NCBI RefSeq assembly: GCF_030704535.1
Contig: NC_081823.1
Coordinates: 1,830,501 to 1,894,500 of the forward strand
DNA from: Vitis vinifera
Taxonomy: Eukaryota; Streptophyta; Magnoliopsida; Vitales; Vitaceae
Direction of reading: 5' to 3'
Length of the DNA stretch: 64,000 nt
The notes beneath the pieces were generated by a model, which worked only from the letters and a program-made list of their open reading frames with translations, did no database searches and was not told the DNA's origin. Positions 1-11,379 of the stretch are shown one piece after another; positions within the stretch are counted from its first letter, which is position 1; every line of letters begins with the position of its first letter. A program made the translations under genes and the position numbers.

Positions 1-340
1 TTCAAATTTGTACTTTTTCTTTTTTGGAAATTATCTTTTAACAAACTAAATGGGAAAACTGAAGTTGAATATCACCTTGTATCCAAGATTAAAAATGAAA
101 AAAAAAAAAAAAATCTCTCAACTTTGTGAGATATCGAGACTCAAATTATCACAAGAGCATTGTTTTAAATCATATATGTAAAAAAAAATATATATTAAAA
201 TGCATGGTCAATATTTCAAAATAATGTCCATTTCCTAATTCTATATTTTAATTAGTTTTTGATGTGTAACAAGTTAATTAAATTTTTAATACGATTATTT
301 TTGTTAACAAAGGGGGAGAAATTATAAGCATATATTAAAT

Positions 341-866
341 AAGGGTGATAATTTGTGTTGGTGGATCGTGTTCATATCATGTTAAAACCTTGAAATTCTA
401 TTACATAACTCAATCAAAACCTAACATAAATGTTACTTGTGTCAGAAACATAAATTCAAATGCTACTAATTATTAAACATGTAAAACGCCCTGTAACCCA
501 TTTAACCTATTTAATAATCAAATCTTCTTATTTAATCATTAATTTTTATATATGATTATATTGTTAATGTCTCGACCAAAATATTTGTGATTCAATTTAC
601 CTATTCATTTGAAAACAAATATAAAATAAGTTAAATATGGGTTAAATAGTTTAAGATATAGTTACATTAATAGTGAGATTACTAAATGAGTTAATTTAAG
701 TCAAATTCCTGTTATACAAACAAACCCAAAAATCATCTATTTATTAAATAAGTTATACAAGTCGATAAGAATTTAACTTAAATTCATTTATATTTAACCC
801 TAACCCATGAAGAATGTGTTGAGTTCGTGTCATGTTAACGAATTATATCAAACTTTGTTAGCCCTA
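341..866. mobile_element. MITE-like element, copy 1
   Basis: The left end (agggtgataatttgtgtt) and the inverted right end (agggctaacaaagtttg) are imperfect inverted repeats, and there is no coding capacity between them. Related sequence with the same internal blocks (gtgttcgtgttatgtt, acccatttaacctattt) recurs at 16921-17377 and, inverted, at 20945-22012, which supports a dispersed nonautonomous DNA element. The superfamily is not assigned. Confidence 0.5.
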
Positions 867-1564
867 ACATTAAGTGTCTTTTGGAGTTGGAAAGCTTCAA
901 AAAAAGGCAAGAGAGAAAGAAAATAAAGACTTAAATTTAATAAATTTTTGTTACATGTTTTTTCAAAACTATACATTCCATCATTTCTTTTCTACATAAA
1001 GGATGAAAATTTTGAAAATACATAAATTTTTAATAATTTTTATTATGTTTTATTATTTTCATAACTTCTAAAAATAAATCAATAAAAAAAAGTTGAATTT
1101 ATTTGGATTTTTTTAATTTCATCTTATTTTCTATCATTTAAATAGAATATAAGATTTCATTTAAATTTAATATTTTCCATCACCTTTTCATTTCTTCTCT
1201 TTTATTTTTCTCCTACTTTCCCTGATTTTGAATTAGGGTCCTTGAATCATTAGGGTAAAAGTAAAAGCTCTCAACTCATAGGCTTTGTCCCAACAAATGG
1301 ATTAATTCATGATTAAGAAGCTCAACTTGACCCAAAAAAAAAAAAAAAATCATACTATTTTGTATATCTTGAAAAATTTGAGAATTAAGGATATAGAAAA
1401 TGGAAAATAAAAATAAAGGAAAAAAAAAATGTGAAAAGAACACATTCATTGATTTCACATTTTTCCACTCCACAAAAATGGAAGTTTTAGTTGGCAAATT
1501 TTTTTTTTTTTTTGAATCATTGGAAAAAAAAAAAGAAGAAGAGAAGGCATGACATTTTCTAATA

Positions 1565-1785
1565 AGTGTGATGAATGGGATGACTAAATGAGCTAACTTG
1601 ATAAAGGTTTTGAATTAAATCATTAGAGTCAAAAGAAAATTTTCTCATCGTGTACTTTCTCTTACTTTCTCACAAGAGAAAGCGTGATGAATGGATGACT
1701 AAAGGAGCTCAACTTGATAAAAGTTTTGAATTAAATCATTAAGGTCAAAAGAAAATTTTCCAATCATGTACTTTCTCACAAGATA
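1565..1785. repeat. Direct tandem duplication, about 115-bp unit
   Basis: Two adjacent diverged copies share the blocks tgatgaatgg, atgactaaa, gagct, aacttgataaa, gttttgaattaaatcatta and tactttctcacaaga. The first copy begins near 1568 and the second near 1686. Noncoding. Confidence 0.7.
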
Positions 1786-3642
1786 AAATTTATTTGGCTA
1801 TTCTTTTATCATGAGAATGGTCCCTTTTTTTTTTTTCCCCAATCATTTAGTTTAGATTTAATTATGAACATAAATAACTTAAAATTTAAAGTTTATAATA
1901 TGATATTAAAGATATGTTATTTTCTTTTCCCCAATATTAATGTTAATTCTATCTTATTTATGACTTGATCGGTTTTATAAATTATATATTTAAACAACTT
2001 ATAATTTAAAAAGAAATTTGATATTGAATGCCTGAAAATATTACTTTTTAATGAAATTTTATTTTAAGACCCGTAAAAAACTATTTCATATTATATGAAA
2101 CTTTTGTAATGATAGTACCGTCTTTTGAAAATTGTGGGTTTAGTTCGACATTAACTTCTAGATAAAGTACAAAGACTATATAGTAAATAGAAGACAAAAT
2201 CTTCAATATATTTTTGAATAATTCTTTTAAAAAACAAAAACTTTTAATTTAAGAAATAGCTTAATATGACAAACATAACAATATTCATTTTTCAAATATT
2301 TTTTTAATACTTAAAGTTATTTCAAGAATAATTAAATTATTTCTTATTAAATTAAATTTTTATTGCATCAAGATTGATCCTTAAAATTATGACATACAAA
2401 GGTGAAATAAAAAATAAAAAATCATGTAAACCCAACCCTTATAATTTTTTTTTTTAATAATATTTAGCATTATAAATAATCATAAATCCAAATTTAAGTT
2501 GTGAATTTATGTCATGGATTTAAATTCATAAATTTATATAACTCATTTGGGTAAATTTAGAGTTATTTCCTCAAAAAGATCCTTTTAATTTGATTTTTAT
2601 TTTTATTTTTAATTTTTTTTATATTTTTTTGTGATTAATAAAAAAAACATATATAATGTAAACCTAAAAGCATGCTCTCTTATTGGGTATTGCTTTGGAT
2701 CTCAATTTAAATTTTAATTGCCAAATAAAACTAATTATGAAAATATTATTTTTCTTAATATTTTTTTCTTTTGGTTATGTTTACTTTCTAGAAAATTTGA
2801 GAAAATGTAAATAAAAAGGAAAAATAAAAAGAAAGAAAAATAAAAATTAAATTTAAAATTATTAAATTATTTTTAAATACTTCTTTAAACTCATTTAACT
2901 TATTTTTCTTTATTATGTAAAAATTAAATAATTTTAAAATATATAAATTTTTAATTATATTTAATTTCCTTTCATATTTTCTAAATCAAATTAAATACGA
3001 AAAACTAATGTTTAATATTTTTTTTTCTTTTTTTAATACTTTCCTAAAGCCAAATTTTAAAACCAAACATAACCCTAATGTTTAAAGGTAACCTTAATTA
3101 TCAAATCAAAAGTCGAAGTAAACACAGACTTAAAACTATCCCAAGAAGAAGGGACTTGGAATTCGATCTAACCCACTTAAAAAAATCTTCAATGAATGCC
3201 AATAATCATAAATTGGAAATCAATACTAAAAGGGGCTGTTTGGGGACAGAGAAACCTAGAAATATGATAGGAATTCTTACATTAATATCACATGTCTCTG
3301 ATAAAGATTTTATCACCAAAAAGTGGCAACAAAATAAAGTAGAATGGATGTTTAAGGATTGGATTAGCCATTATAGAATTTACTGAGCTTTTACAAACAT
3401 GTGGGACACAAACCATTTATTACAAAATACAGGGGCCACCCATGAAGAGATTGCCTTGACCAAGGACACCAAATTAAAAAAATAATAATAATAATTAAAA
3501 AAAAGGGGGAAAAAAGAAAAGAAAAGAAAAGAAGACAGGGCCTTGAGATGCTATGTACAGTAATCAAAGAAGGCAGAAAAAGGTGGGTTGGGAGATGGAA
3601 AATTGAGGGAAAGATGATGTTGTTTCTTTTAAGTGAAGCAAT

Positions 3643-3648
<6 letters not shown>

Positions 3649-3675
<27 letters not shown>
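3649..3675. repeat. (AG)n microsatellite
   Basis: About 13 uninterrupted AG units upstream of the TCP gene. GA/CT tracts are common in plant promoters and 5' leaders, but nothing here shows a specific function. Confidence 0.9.
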
Positions 3676-3679
<4 letters not shown>

Positions 3680-4361
3680 AGAGAAAGAGAAAACCCAGAA
3701 AAAGGCTGTAAGAGGTCGCTTTCAAAAGTGGTGGTAGTGGCATTTGGGAGGGGGGAGGGGATCTAATAATATATATCAAAAGCATCCATCCAGAGGAAAA
3801 TCCACTAAATCCCATATGACCACACAGTTGTAACTGTGATGTAAAAACCTGAAAATAACTGAATGGGAAGTGAGGAAAGTTGACAACTTTGGGAGAGTGA
3901 GGATGGTGATGAGAATGAATGGGAAGAGAGCTTTGGTGAGTTGGTGGTGGTTTGTGTAGTGTGTTGGGACAGTAGGAGAAAGGGCATAAGGCCCTGGCAA
4001 AGGAGACGAGGAGGAGGGGGAGGGGAGGCAGTGAGTGATGATATCAGTACAAAGATCTTTAATCTCCTTTCTGACCAAACACTGCCACCTTCACCAGTGG
4101 CATCATCAAGGAGTCCAAATAGGGGGGGTGAAAGTGTGAGAAACCTCTTCCCTATAGCCCCCACCCTCCCTATATTTACTGTTCCACCACCACCCCACAC
4201 CCCTCTCTTGCTTTCTCCATTCCAGAAAAATTTTCTTTACCAAAACCCCCTTTTCGGATTTGGGTTTTCTAGCTGGTTTTGGCTGTGGCTTGGGTAAGTG
4301 TGGAGGGAGGAGGTGGGGTTTATCTAAAGTACCCATTTTTTTTTTCTTTAGTACACAAAAA

Positions 4362-5076
4362 TCATATATCCTAGATAGAGGGCAAAGCATCAAAGACTGT
4401 GCAGAGAGAAAGAGGCAGCAAAAGAGATGGGTTAGGTTTGGAGCAGAGCCTGGGGTTTTAGGCATCTGGGTCTGGTCTGGTTTTGGGGAGTCTTTTGGGT
4501 GATGGAATTGAGAAGGTTGAATGGCAAGGCCTTTTGTGATAGGGAGCAGGAGAAGCAGTATCAGGTTTCAGAGCTGTGGCAGCTACAAAAGGAGCAGAAC
4601 ACCACCACCCCCACCACCACCACCACCACTGAGAAGAAGAGGAGCAGCAGCAGTTGTAGGAAGCAGAGCAAGAGTGACGAAGAAGCAACAACCAGAAGCC
4701 TGTAGGAAAAAGTGCAGTCCCTCAAAAGCTGGAAGGAGACAAGCACAAGGGTCTGAGTCTGGATCCTCAGAGGACCAACCCCCACCACCACCATCATCTT
4801 CAGAACCTCAATTCAAGACTTGTTCTAGAGCACCAGCAACCGGAAGAAGAAGACTCAGACACCCACCACCACCCCCACCCCCACCATCAGCCGCAGCAGC
4901 AGCAACAGCAACAGCCACCACCTTCCTCCTTCATCCATGGCCATCATCTCCATCATCAATATCCTCAAACCCAACATTTGTATCCAATTGTAGACACAAA
5001 CCCACCACCACAAGCCCCAAAGAAGCGGACCCATTTGCCGTCGTCATCGTCATTGGCGCAAAACGTCAAACATGTC
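4362..5076 (+). promoter_or_regulatory. Putative core promoter and 5' leader of the TCP4-like gene, with upstream ORFs
   Basis: A TATA-like catatatc (4362-4369) precedes a purine-rich leader, so transcription may begin near 4390; this is inference. The leader contains an ATG uORF at 4502-4705 (67 codons, Thr/Ser-rich C-terminus). A second ATG at 4521 opens an out-of-frame ORF running to 5492, across the TCP start. The TCP reading frame itself is open from 4678 to the chosen ATG at 5077 and encodes His/Gln/Pro-rich sequence, but it has no in-frame ATG. A 5' leader intron could remove some of this; I could not place one with confidence. Confidence 0.45.
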
Positions 5077-6273
5077 ATGGGAGAGACTCACCAGCAACAA
5101 CAGGCAGCGTCGTCGTCGAGAATGGGGATGAGGAGCGTGGTCGGCGGCGAGATTGTGGAGGTTCAAGGCGGCCACATTGTCCGCTCCACCGGCAGAAAAG
5201 ACCGCCACAGCAAGGTGTGCACCGCCAAAGGCCCCAGAGACCGCCGCGTTCGCCTCTCCGCCCACACTGCCATCCAATTCTACGACGTCCAGGACCGCCT
5301 CGGCTACGACCGCCCCAGCAAGGCCGTCGATTGGCTCATCAAGAAGGCCAAAGCCGCCATCGACGAGCTCGCTCAACTCCCAGCTTGGCATCCCACTGCC
5401 ATCACCGTCACCGCGGCCGCCGCTGCTGCTACCACCGCAACCACCACCCACCACCAGGAAGACGAAGAAAATCCCAACCAGGTCGCCATTGATGGCGACG
5501 ATGATCGTGTGCAAATGCATCACGGCAACAATCCGGACCCCAACCCCAATCCTAACCCTAACCAAAACCCTAGTTTTCTTCCGCCATCGTTAGACTCTGA
5601 TACCATTGCGGACACAATCAAGAGCTTTTTTCCCATGGGTGCTTCTGGGGAATCCTCGTCTTCGTCCGTACAGTTTCAGAGCTACCCGCCCGATTTGCTC
5701 TCGAGAACCAGTAGTCAGAATCAAGATCTTCGCCTTTCGCTTCAGAGCTTCCAAGACCCTATGCTTCTTCATCATCACCACACCCAGAGCCACTCTCATC
5801 ATCAACAACAAGCCCTTTTTTCGCCGTTAGGCTTCGACGCCCCCTCCGCCGCTTGGTCCGAGCACCACGCAGCGGAGATGGGGCGGTTTCAGAGAATGGT
5901 GGCTTGGAACGCCGGCGCCGAGAGCAGTGGCGGTGGAGGATTCGTGTTCAACTCCCCGCCGACACCGACACCAGCTCCGCCGCCGCTTCAGCCATTGTTT
6001 TGCCAAAGCCAGATGTATTCTCAGAGGGGACCCCTTCAGTCCAGCAACACGCCTTCGATTCGCGCTTGGATAGACCCGCCAATTGCCGCCACCATCGACC
6101 ACCACCACCACCACCATCAAACAACTCCCATTCAACCATCCATGATTTCCGGCATTGGTTTCGTCCCTGGCGGGTTTTCCGGATTTCGGATTCCAGCACG
6201 AATTCAGGGTGAGGAGGAGCACGATGGCATCTCCGACAAGCCGTCCTCTGCTTCCTCCGATTCTCGCCATTGA
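5077..6273 (+). CDS. TCP4: CIN-class TCP transcription factor, TCP4-like
   Basis: Single coding exon, 398 residues. The start is the first in-frame ATG after the leader, with G at -3 and G at +4. Residues about 23-104 are the TCP bHLH-like DNA-binding domain, with basic region [20 protein letters not shown] (40-59) and the helices around [23 protein letters not shown]. Further CIN-family blocks follow: [40 protein letters not shown], the miR319-site peptide QRGPLQSS, and the C-terminal [16 protein letters not shown]...SSASSDSRH, which is typical of TCP3/4/10 proteins. Known role of the family: nuclear factors binding GTGGNCCC/GGNCCCAC sites that promote leaf-cell differentiation and act in jasmonate and auxin programmes. 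Post-transcriptional control by miR319 is directly supported by the target site. Length is close to that of Arabidopsis TCP4. An (Asn-Pro)n stretch, poly-His runs and an Ala run are low-complexity insertions. Confidence 0.95.
   Translation: MGETHQQQQAASSSRMGMRSVVGGEIVEVQGGHIVRSTGRKDRHSKVCTAKGPRDRRVRLSAHTAIQFYDVQDRLGYDRPSKAVDWLIKKAKAAIDELAQLPAWHPTAITVTAAAAAATTATTTHHQEDEENPNQVAIDGDDDRVQMHHGNNPDPNPNPNPNQNPSFLPPSLDSDTIADTIKSFFPMGASGESSSSSVQFQSYPPDLLSRTSSQNQDLRLSLQSFQDPMLLHHHHTQSHSHHQQQALFSPLGFDAPSAAWSEHHAAEMGRFQRMVAWNAGAESSGGGGFVFNSPPTPTPAPPPLQPLFCQSQMYSQRGPLQSSNTPSIRAWIDPPIAATIDHHHHHHQTTPIQPSMISGIGFVPGGFSGFRIPARIQGEEEHDGISDKPSSASSDSRH
6024..6044 (+). promoter_or_regulatory. miR319 target site
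   Basis: The 21-nt site inside the coding region encodes QRGPLQSS. Against the standard miR319 sequence, miRNA positions 2-13 pair perfectly, position 1 is a G:U wobble, and mismatches are confined to the 3' half of the miRNA. This is the arrangement found in CIN-TCP mRNAs. Cleavage would fall about opposite miRNA positions 10-11. Confidence 0.92.
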
Positions 6274-6308
6274 GTGTAGCACTAAAACCCCGAAATCTTC
6301 TCTAACAG

Positions 6309-6386
6309 GTCAAAAATTTAACACCCATTTCTCCAATTCATTCAATGTTTCCACATTCTCAGTTTTCACTTGCATTCATTCTGCAG
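6309..6386 (+). other. Putative 3'-UTR intron of the TCP gene
   Basis: Just after the stop codon, acag|gtcaaa and ttctgcag|ggc form a plausible GT-AG intron of 78 bases with a T-rich interior. Without it the 3' UTR would simply be continuous. Inferred from splice-site appearance only. Confidence 0.4.
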
Positions 6387-8524
6387 GGCTAATCCATCAT
6401 CCACAAAGGGAGGCCAAAGAACTAGCTGTTGTGTGTGGTCTTTTGAGCAAATTCAAAGCAATCTGAAGAGGGATTTCGGTGACTTCTATCCAATGGCCTA
6501 ATCCGCGGGAAGAAGAAATCTGAGTTGGGATTTCAGGTTTTTCGATCCCCGGTTTGCTTAGCTTCTATCAGTTGATTTATGTTCTTAGATTTGCTTTCCT
6601 GTTTTGAGCGGGCTTTCAGAGCTCAACTTTGTTGAAATCTTTGTTGGATTGTTATGTGTTTGGGTTTTGCTAGACTTGTATGCTATTGCTGTTTGCTTTT
6701 TCCTCATTTCTAGAGTTGGTTAAAAAACAGAACTTTGTTTTTCCTTGTCAAAGTTTTTCGTATTTTCCCCAATCAGAACAGTCTGAAGGCTTTGAATATG
6801 ACACCAATTCGAGGAAATTTGCTCAAAACAAGGAAACCCCAGCTCAACAGGAGCGGGATAATTGAAATACATTGCCATTGTTTTTTCATTTGAGTTGGGT
6901 GTTGCTGTCTCAGTTCCAAATGAGGGAAACATAGGGCCTTCTCCTCTGTTTAGAAAATGGTCACTTTCCTGTGATTGTTTTGTTGCTTTACTGCCTTCCA
7001 AATGGAACATTTTGTGTCTCAATAACTTCATCAAACCCGCAAAAAGAATTGAAATCATAGCTGATCTCTTACATCTCTATCACTGTTAGGATGTTTGGGA
7101 ACATGGCAGGAGAAGTCATTTTCCATGAGTAGTATAGTAGTTGGGAAGAGATAGAGTATTAGCTGATTTTCCAATCTGGTCTCCTCCTCCCAAGCTGGAA
7201 AAGGAGGGAATTTAAATTCCCTACTTTAGTGCCGAATCTTGTTTTTGTAGCGTCCTGTGCTCCTTACCATCTGTTTTAGCCTCCTGAAAACGAAACTGGT
7301 TGAACTTGAATGAGATTGCTGCAGAATAAATCTAGAGACCCCCGTTTTCCCATATAGCATGATACCATCATGAAGCTTGAAACTTCGGCTACACGCTGTG
7401 GTCGAATCTGAATTTTCTTATTTACCCTTTTGGGTTAACGGCAGCTCTCTTCAAAAGTTGTGATGCCTTTAGGATTAGGTGGTAGATATTTGTACCCAGC
7501 TCTTGAGCATTTACTCGAGCATTGAGATCAGGTTGTGGAGGAATCTTGGTGAGCATATGCAATCAAGGAGTACGGTGGGTGACTTTAGCAGGTAGACCAA
7601 GTGGGGCTAAGTGGAGTTCAACTGCAGGAGGAACCATGAAAGGTGAATGGGGTGAACACAACAAGCTCAATTATAGAAGAATACACAGATGGATACCACC
7701 AAAATATAGTACTTGGCCATCAGTATATGGTCCCTACCCTGTAAATCTCAGTGCCTAATAAAAATCTGAGTCTAGCTGGAACGTATTTAAAAGGAAAAAT
7801 AGAAAAAAAAAAAAAAAGGAACCTTTGGCTTCTATTGGGAATGTGACTTTTGCTTATGCTTTCTGGTTTAAGAGTATCGTTCAACAGGAGAAACAGGTTA
7901 TTTAAATTTGTAGCAGATTTTGGGACTGTAACATTCACATAGACGAAAAATTTAACAAATGTCAGGAACCTGAAGGCCCTGATATTTAGTTGCCCACTGT
8001 ATTCCTTGTTTTTTCCAATGAAAGCGATATATAATCACAAGTCACAAATACTTGGCAGGGGTACCAGCACGCATGAGCTAGAGAATATGTGCATTTCTAG
8101 AGTTTTAAACAGTTTTTCGTGGAAAAAAATAGAGTTTATTAGGAGAAAGATAGATGTACTGTTAAATAATAAGAGGGAAGCTAATCTTTCTTTGCATATA
8201 GATATATACAATTAAACCCCCTTTAGCCCCCTTCTTTAAGGTACACCATAAAAGAACTTGTGATAACATGTGATTTAGAACATCCTTTTGTCTCGAGTTA
8301 TAGATTATATCCAATAGCTCCAAAAGATAAGGAATTGTACAAGCGTTCTTACGTAGATATAATTACAATGCAAAAATTTTATGATGGTATCAGTCTCAGA
8401 TGAGGTCTGTTCTTTTATTCTTTGTGCTGCATAGCAAACCATGTTCCTTCACACCAACCAAAAAGGGAAAACATGAGAAACTGAGATGAAAAAGAGCTGG
8501 CTTTAAATTCACACCGCCGAATCC
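6387..8524. other. TCP 3' flank and IQD 3' flank (convergent genes)
   Basis: The sequence is less AT-rich than typical intergenic DNA here, and parts probably belong to the 3' UTRs of the convergent TCP (+) and IQD (-) genes. An AATAAA-like signal lies near 7325. No coding potential was recognised: the frames at 6720-7089 and 7522-7758 have no domain and no consistent splice partners. Confidence 0.5.
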
Positions 8525-10273
8525 CTAAGTGATAATTTGTTCATGTTTGGTGTTTGCTTCTTCAGCTTCAGACCGAGAAGAGCTGACTGCAGTGGTCACT
8601 GCTTCTTGGGCAGCTGGCTTTGTAGTTCCCTTCCCATTAGACAAAGCAGGCCTGACTAGAACTGGAGTTTTCATTGTCTGTGGGTTTGTAATTTTTCCTA
8701 CCTTGATCACATGCTTGGTTTGAGCTTTCTTTGGAAGAGTTGACTGAGCATGAACCCGAGTCTCCCATGGTCGAGCAGCTATCCAGCGCTCCATCCAGCT
8801 CCAACCCCAGTTTTCTTTGCCGAGATCATAATAAGTGTGGCCCAGATACTGACTATTGTTGGCCCTCCACTGCAAATTGCATTAATTCAGATAGTATTTA
8901 TGGAGTAAAAGCCCACAAGGCTTGCAGGTAGAGACAGAAAATAAATTCTTGTAATTTACCCACCTGATGAGAGAAGGCATATGCCATGGCTCTCTCACGC
9001 TTAACTGCTGCTTCTTCCCTCTGCTGTATCCTCGAAAGGATTTCCTCCATGGTTTCAGAGCCACCACACCATTCCACCTGTTGGGCAAGTGAATCATTGT
9101 CAAGGAACATGCCAATCTTCTAGTACTTTTTTTTTACTTCTAATAGCAAAAGATGTCATAAAACTTTACTAAAATGAGGAGAAGAAAAGAAACATGAAAA
9201 AGCAACAACCACTTGAAAAACACTAGTGAAGCGGCCCTTATTGGTAAACAGTTTATTAGTTTCAGGAAGCTTTGAAGGTCCTTGAGCTACCAACAACGAT
9301 AAATCATTTAGGGTTCACTTTGTTGAAAGGGAAAGAGAGGTTTACACTGTCTTAAATTTCATACTCAAATTGATGAGAGGATTCTTAACTACAAATCATG
9401 AGAGTATGAAACTACAATAGCTTCTTTAAAATGAGACCATCATCAAAACCAAGACCACCAGAAAGCCACCGAGAATGAAACCATTGGATGTATAACCGTA
9501 TGTAGTTGGACACAGTGATGGTTGTCAATACCTCTAGCTCATGCAGCTTTGCCTCAAGTTTCAACTGATTCTCAAGTTTCTTCTGCCTAACCCGACCTTC
9601 TTGAGCCATACAATGCCGCCTGGCACTAATCTGAGCCTGTATTCTGCTCCATGCATGTATGTAGCTCAATGTGGTTGAAGCCTGCTTCCTAACAATATCG
9701 CCTTGTGTCATCACCTGAAATCTCACTGTCCCTCTCAAACGGTGCAGGTTTTTTCTTGCCTGCAAACAACATGAAAACGAATCACAAACACGAAATTCAC
9801 TAGCTAATTTTGATGTTCTACTCTTGTGATACAACTGAATCCAATCCACAGATATATTTAAATGTTGGAAGTATTAAAGATCTGGGTGTGATGAACTTAG
9901 GCAGAATATCAATCTTCAGACCAGAAACAGAAAGCAAACATACCTTATATGCCCGGTATGTTGTTTGAATTTGAATTGCAGCTCTCTCCTCAACTGGAAT
10001 CTTATGAACACCGGCACTTTTACCCAAAGCGCCATTGGCAAGACTGCTCGACTCCTTATCAATATGGTGCTTCCCCTTGGAGTTGCTTGATTTTTCGGTG
10101 GTTGAGTGCACCTATGTCACAGAAATTATGGGGTTATCTAGTGTTAAAGAGGGAATTTATGTCACAAAAGTATTGGAAATGTTCCGAAGAAGACTAACCT
10201 TTGCTGGTTTAGATCTATCTTCCTTCACTTTCCTTAGGCTAATTATCATCTTAAACCAGCCTCCCGCACCCAT
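8525..10273 (-). CDS. IQD: IQ67-domain (IQD) calmodulin-binding protein
   Basis: Five coding exons, in transcript order 10273-10199, 10111-9944, 9759-9532, 9077-8964 and 8869-8525. All introns are GT-AG and phase 0, giving 309 residues. The N-terminus MGAGGWFKMIISLRKVK is typical of IQDs. The IQ67 domain (about 66-132) starts with an IQ motif, AAIQIQTTYRAYKARKNLHRL (69-89). It is split by the phase-0 intron between AYK and ARK that is a hallmark of the family. Downstream come the KLENQLKLEAKLHELEVEWCGGSETMEEIL and KRERAMAYAFSHQWRAN blocks and the WGWSWMERWIAARPWE motif. Known role: IQDs bind calmodulin and associate with microtubules and membranes as scaffolds. The Lys/Arg-rich, short form resembles the IQD9/10/11 branch, but subclass is uncertain. 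Start choice rests on the conserved MGAGGW opening just after a 5'-UTR splice acceptor. Confidence 0.93.
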
Positions 10274-10290
10274 TCCTATCAATCAGGATG

Positions 10291-11106
10291 CTGAAATATT
10301 TACAAACCCTTGTGTAGATCAAGCAAAAAATCATCAAATCATCATGAGAGGTTTCAGGTTAACCAAATGTTTGATACTATATTAAATTTACCAATTTGAC
10401 CCAAAAACTTAAGCTGCTAGGTAATAGGTCAATGATATGCACTAAGTTAAGGCCCAAGACCTTAAGAAAGATCATTTGACCCCATGTTAGTCTTCAAGCA
10501 TGCTTCTTGGCACCCATAAAACAAATCAAACTATGGCTTGAAGAGCCAGAAAACCTAATCATCATTGTTGCTTAGAACTACCAGTCTTGAATCTAGTTAC
10601 TCTCTTATGTTCTCTCTCAGAAGCTCATGTTTGTTGGCTATTATCTAATAGTTTAAGCTTTTGGATCAAATTGATAGTTTAACATTCAAAATGTAACTCA
10701 TTAGACATATAGTAGGAACCTGCAGCAGCACGAGAAAGCTATAAACAATGTCCAAAATAAGGGATGATAGTGTGACAAAACCTCTATAGATGTATAATCA
10801 CCTGAAAAAAAATCATCAAAAAATTAACAAAATAGTTAAAGGCTTCAACAATAATTAAAAACAAACCCACCCATATATTCCATGTTAGAAAAGGAATGAG
10901 TATTGCTGAGAACTCAGCTTTCAGACAAAATTTTGGATCTGCAGAGAAAAATGAATAAACATTGCAGTACCCAATTCATTTTTACCTCAAAATCTCAAGT
11001 TCTCCCCCCCTCCATAAACACATTTTTATACAACACCATTATCATAAAGAGATTAAAAGCAATAGATAAATCAAGAAACTGGGAAAGAAAATTTGCAGAC
11101 ACATAC
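10291..11106 (-). other. 5'-UTR intron of the IQD gene
   Basis: On the minus strand a CTG|GTATGT donor (11106) and a TTTCAG|C acceptor (10291) bracket 816 bases that end 17 bases before the IQD start codon. The upstream exon (about 11107-11340) is pyrimidine-rich (CTTCTT/CTCCTC), as expected for a plant 5' leader. The intron holds only low-grade repeat-like sequence. The transcription start is not determined. Confidence 0.6.
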
Positions 11107-11379
11107 CAGGGAAGAAGAAAGGTATGGGGTTGGGAAGAAAGGTGGGTGGGTAGTAATAGGAGGAGTAGGAGAAGTAGAAAAGAAGAAAGTTGAGAGAGAA
11201 GAGTGCTTTCGACATGGCCCATCGCCAGCTTCAACCCATTGGAAGCTGGTGTTTGATCTTTTGGAAGTTCAACTGTCAACAACACTAAGGGCTGGGTTGG
11301 AAATCTGCTGGTGCTTGAGCCACCAAACAGTGGTAGTCTCACCCTCAAATACTTAGAAGTTAGAATGAAGCAGCCCAAA

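Larger units (their letters stand above)
1..4380. other. AT-rich upstream intergenic region
   Basis: No convincing gene. Open frames here are short and low in complexity. The stretch holds a MITE-like element (341-866), a short tandem duplication (1565-1785), homopolymer A/T tracts and a GA microsatellite (3649-3675). From about 3540 the base composition becomes purine-rich and then more balanced, as expected on approaching the promoter of the TCP gene. A 102-codon frame at 3078-3386 resembles nothing I recognise and has no visible partner exons. Confidence 0.7.

Noticed and set aside
3564-4502. Several overlapping ORFs of 70-130 codons on both strands
   Set aside because: Products of GA/CT and CCA/TGG low-complexity leader sequence, with no domain and no conserved composition.
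4978-5076. Start of the TCP protein at 4978
   Set aside because: That codon is TTG. The first in-frame ATG, in good context, is 5077, and the family's N-terminal length agrees with it.
4521-5492. 323-codon ORF as a separate protein-coding gene
   Set aside because: It is Arg/Pro/Ser low-complexity, overlaps the TCP domain in another frame and reflects GC-rich, stop-poor coding sequence. Kept only as a possible translational regulator.
5535-5575. Telomere-like ccctaa words
   Set aside because: They encode the (Asn-Pro)n stretch of the TCP protein and are irregular; not a telomeric tract.
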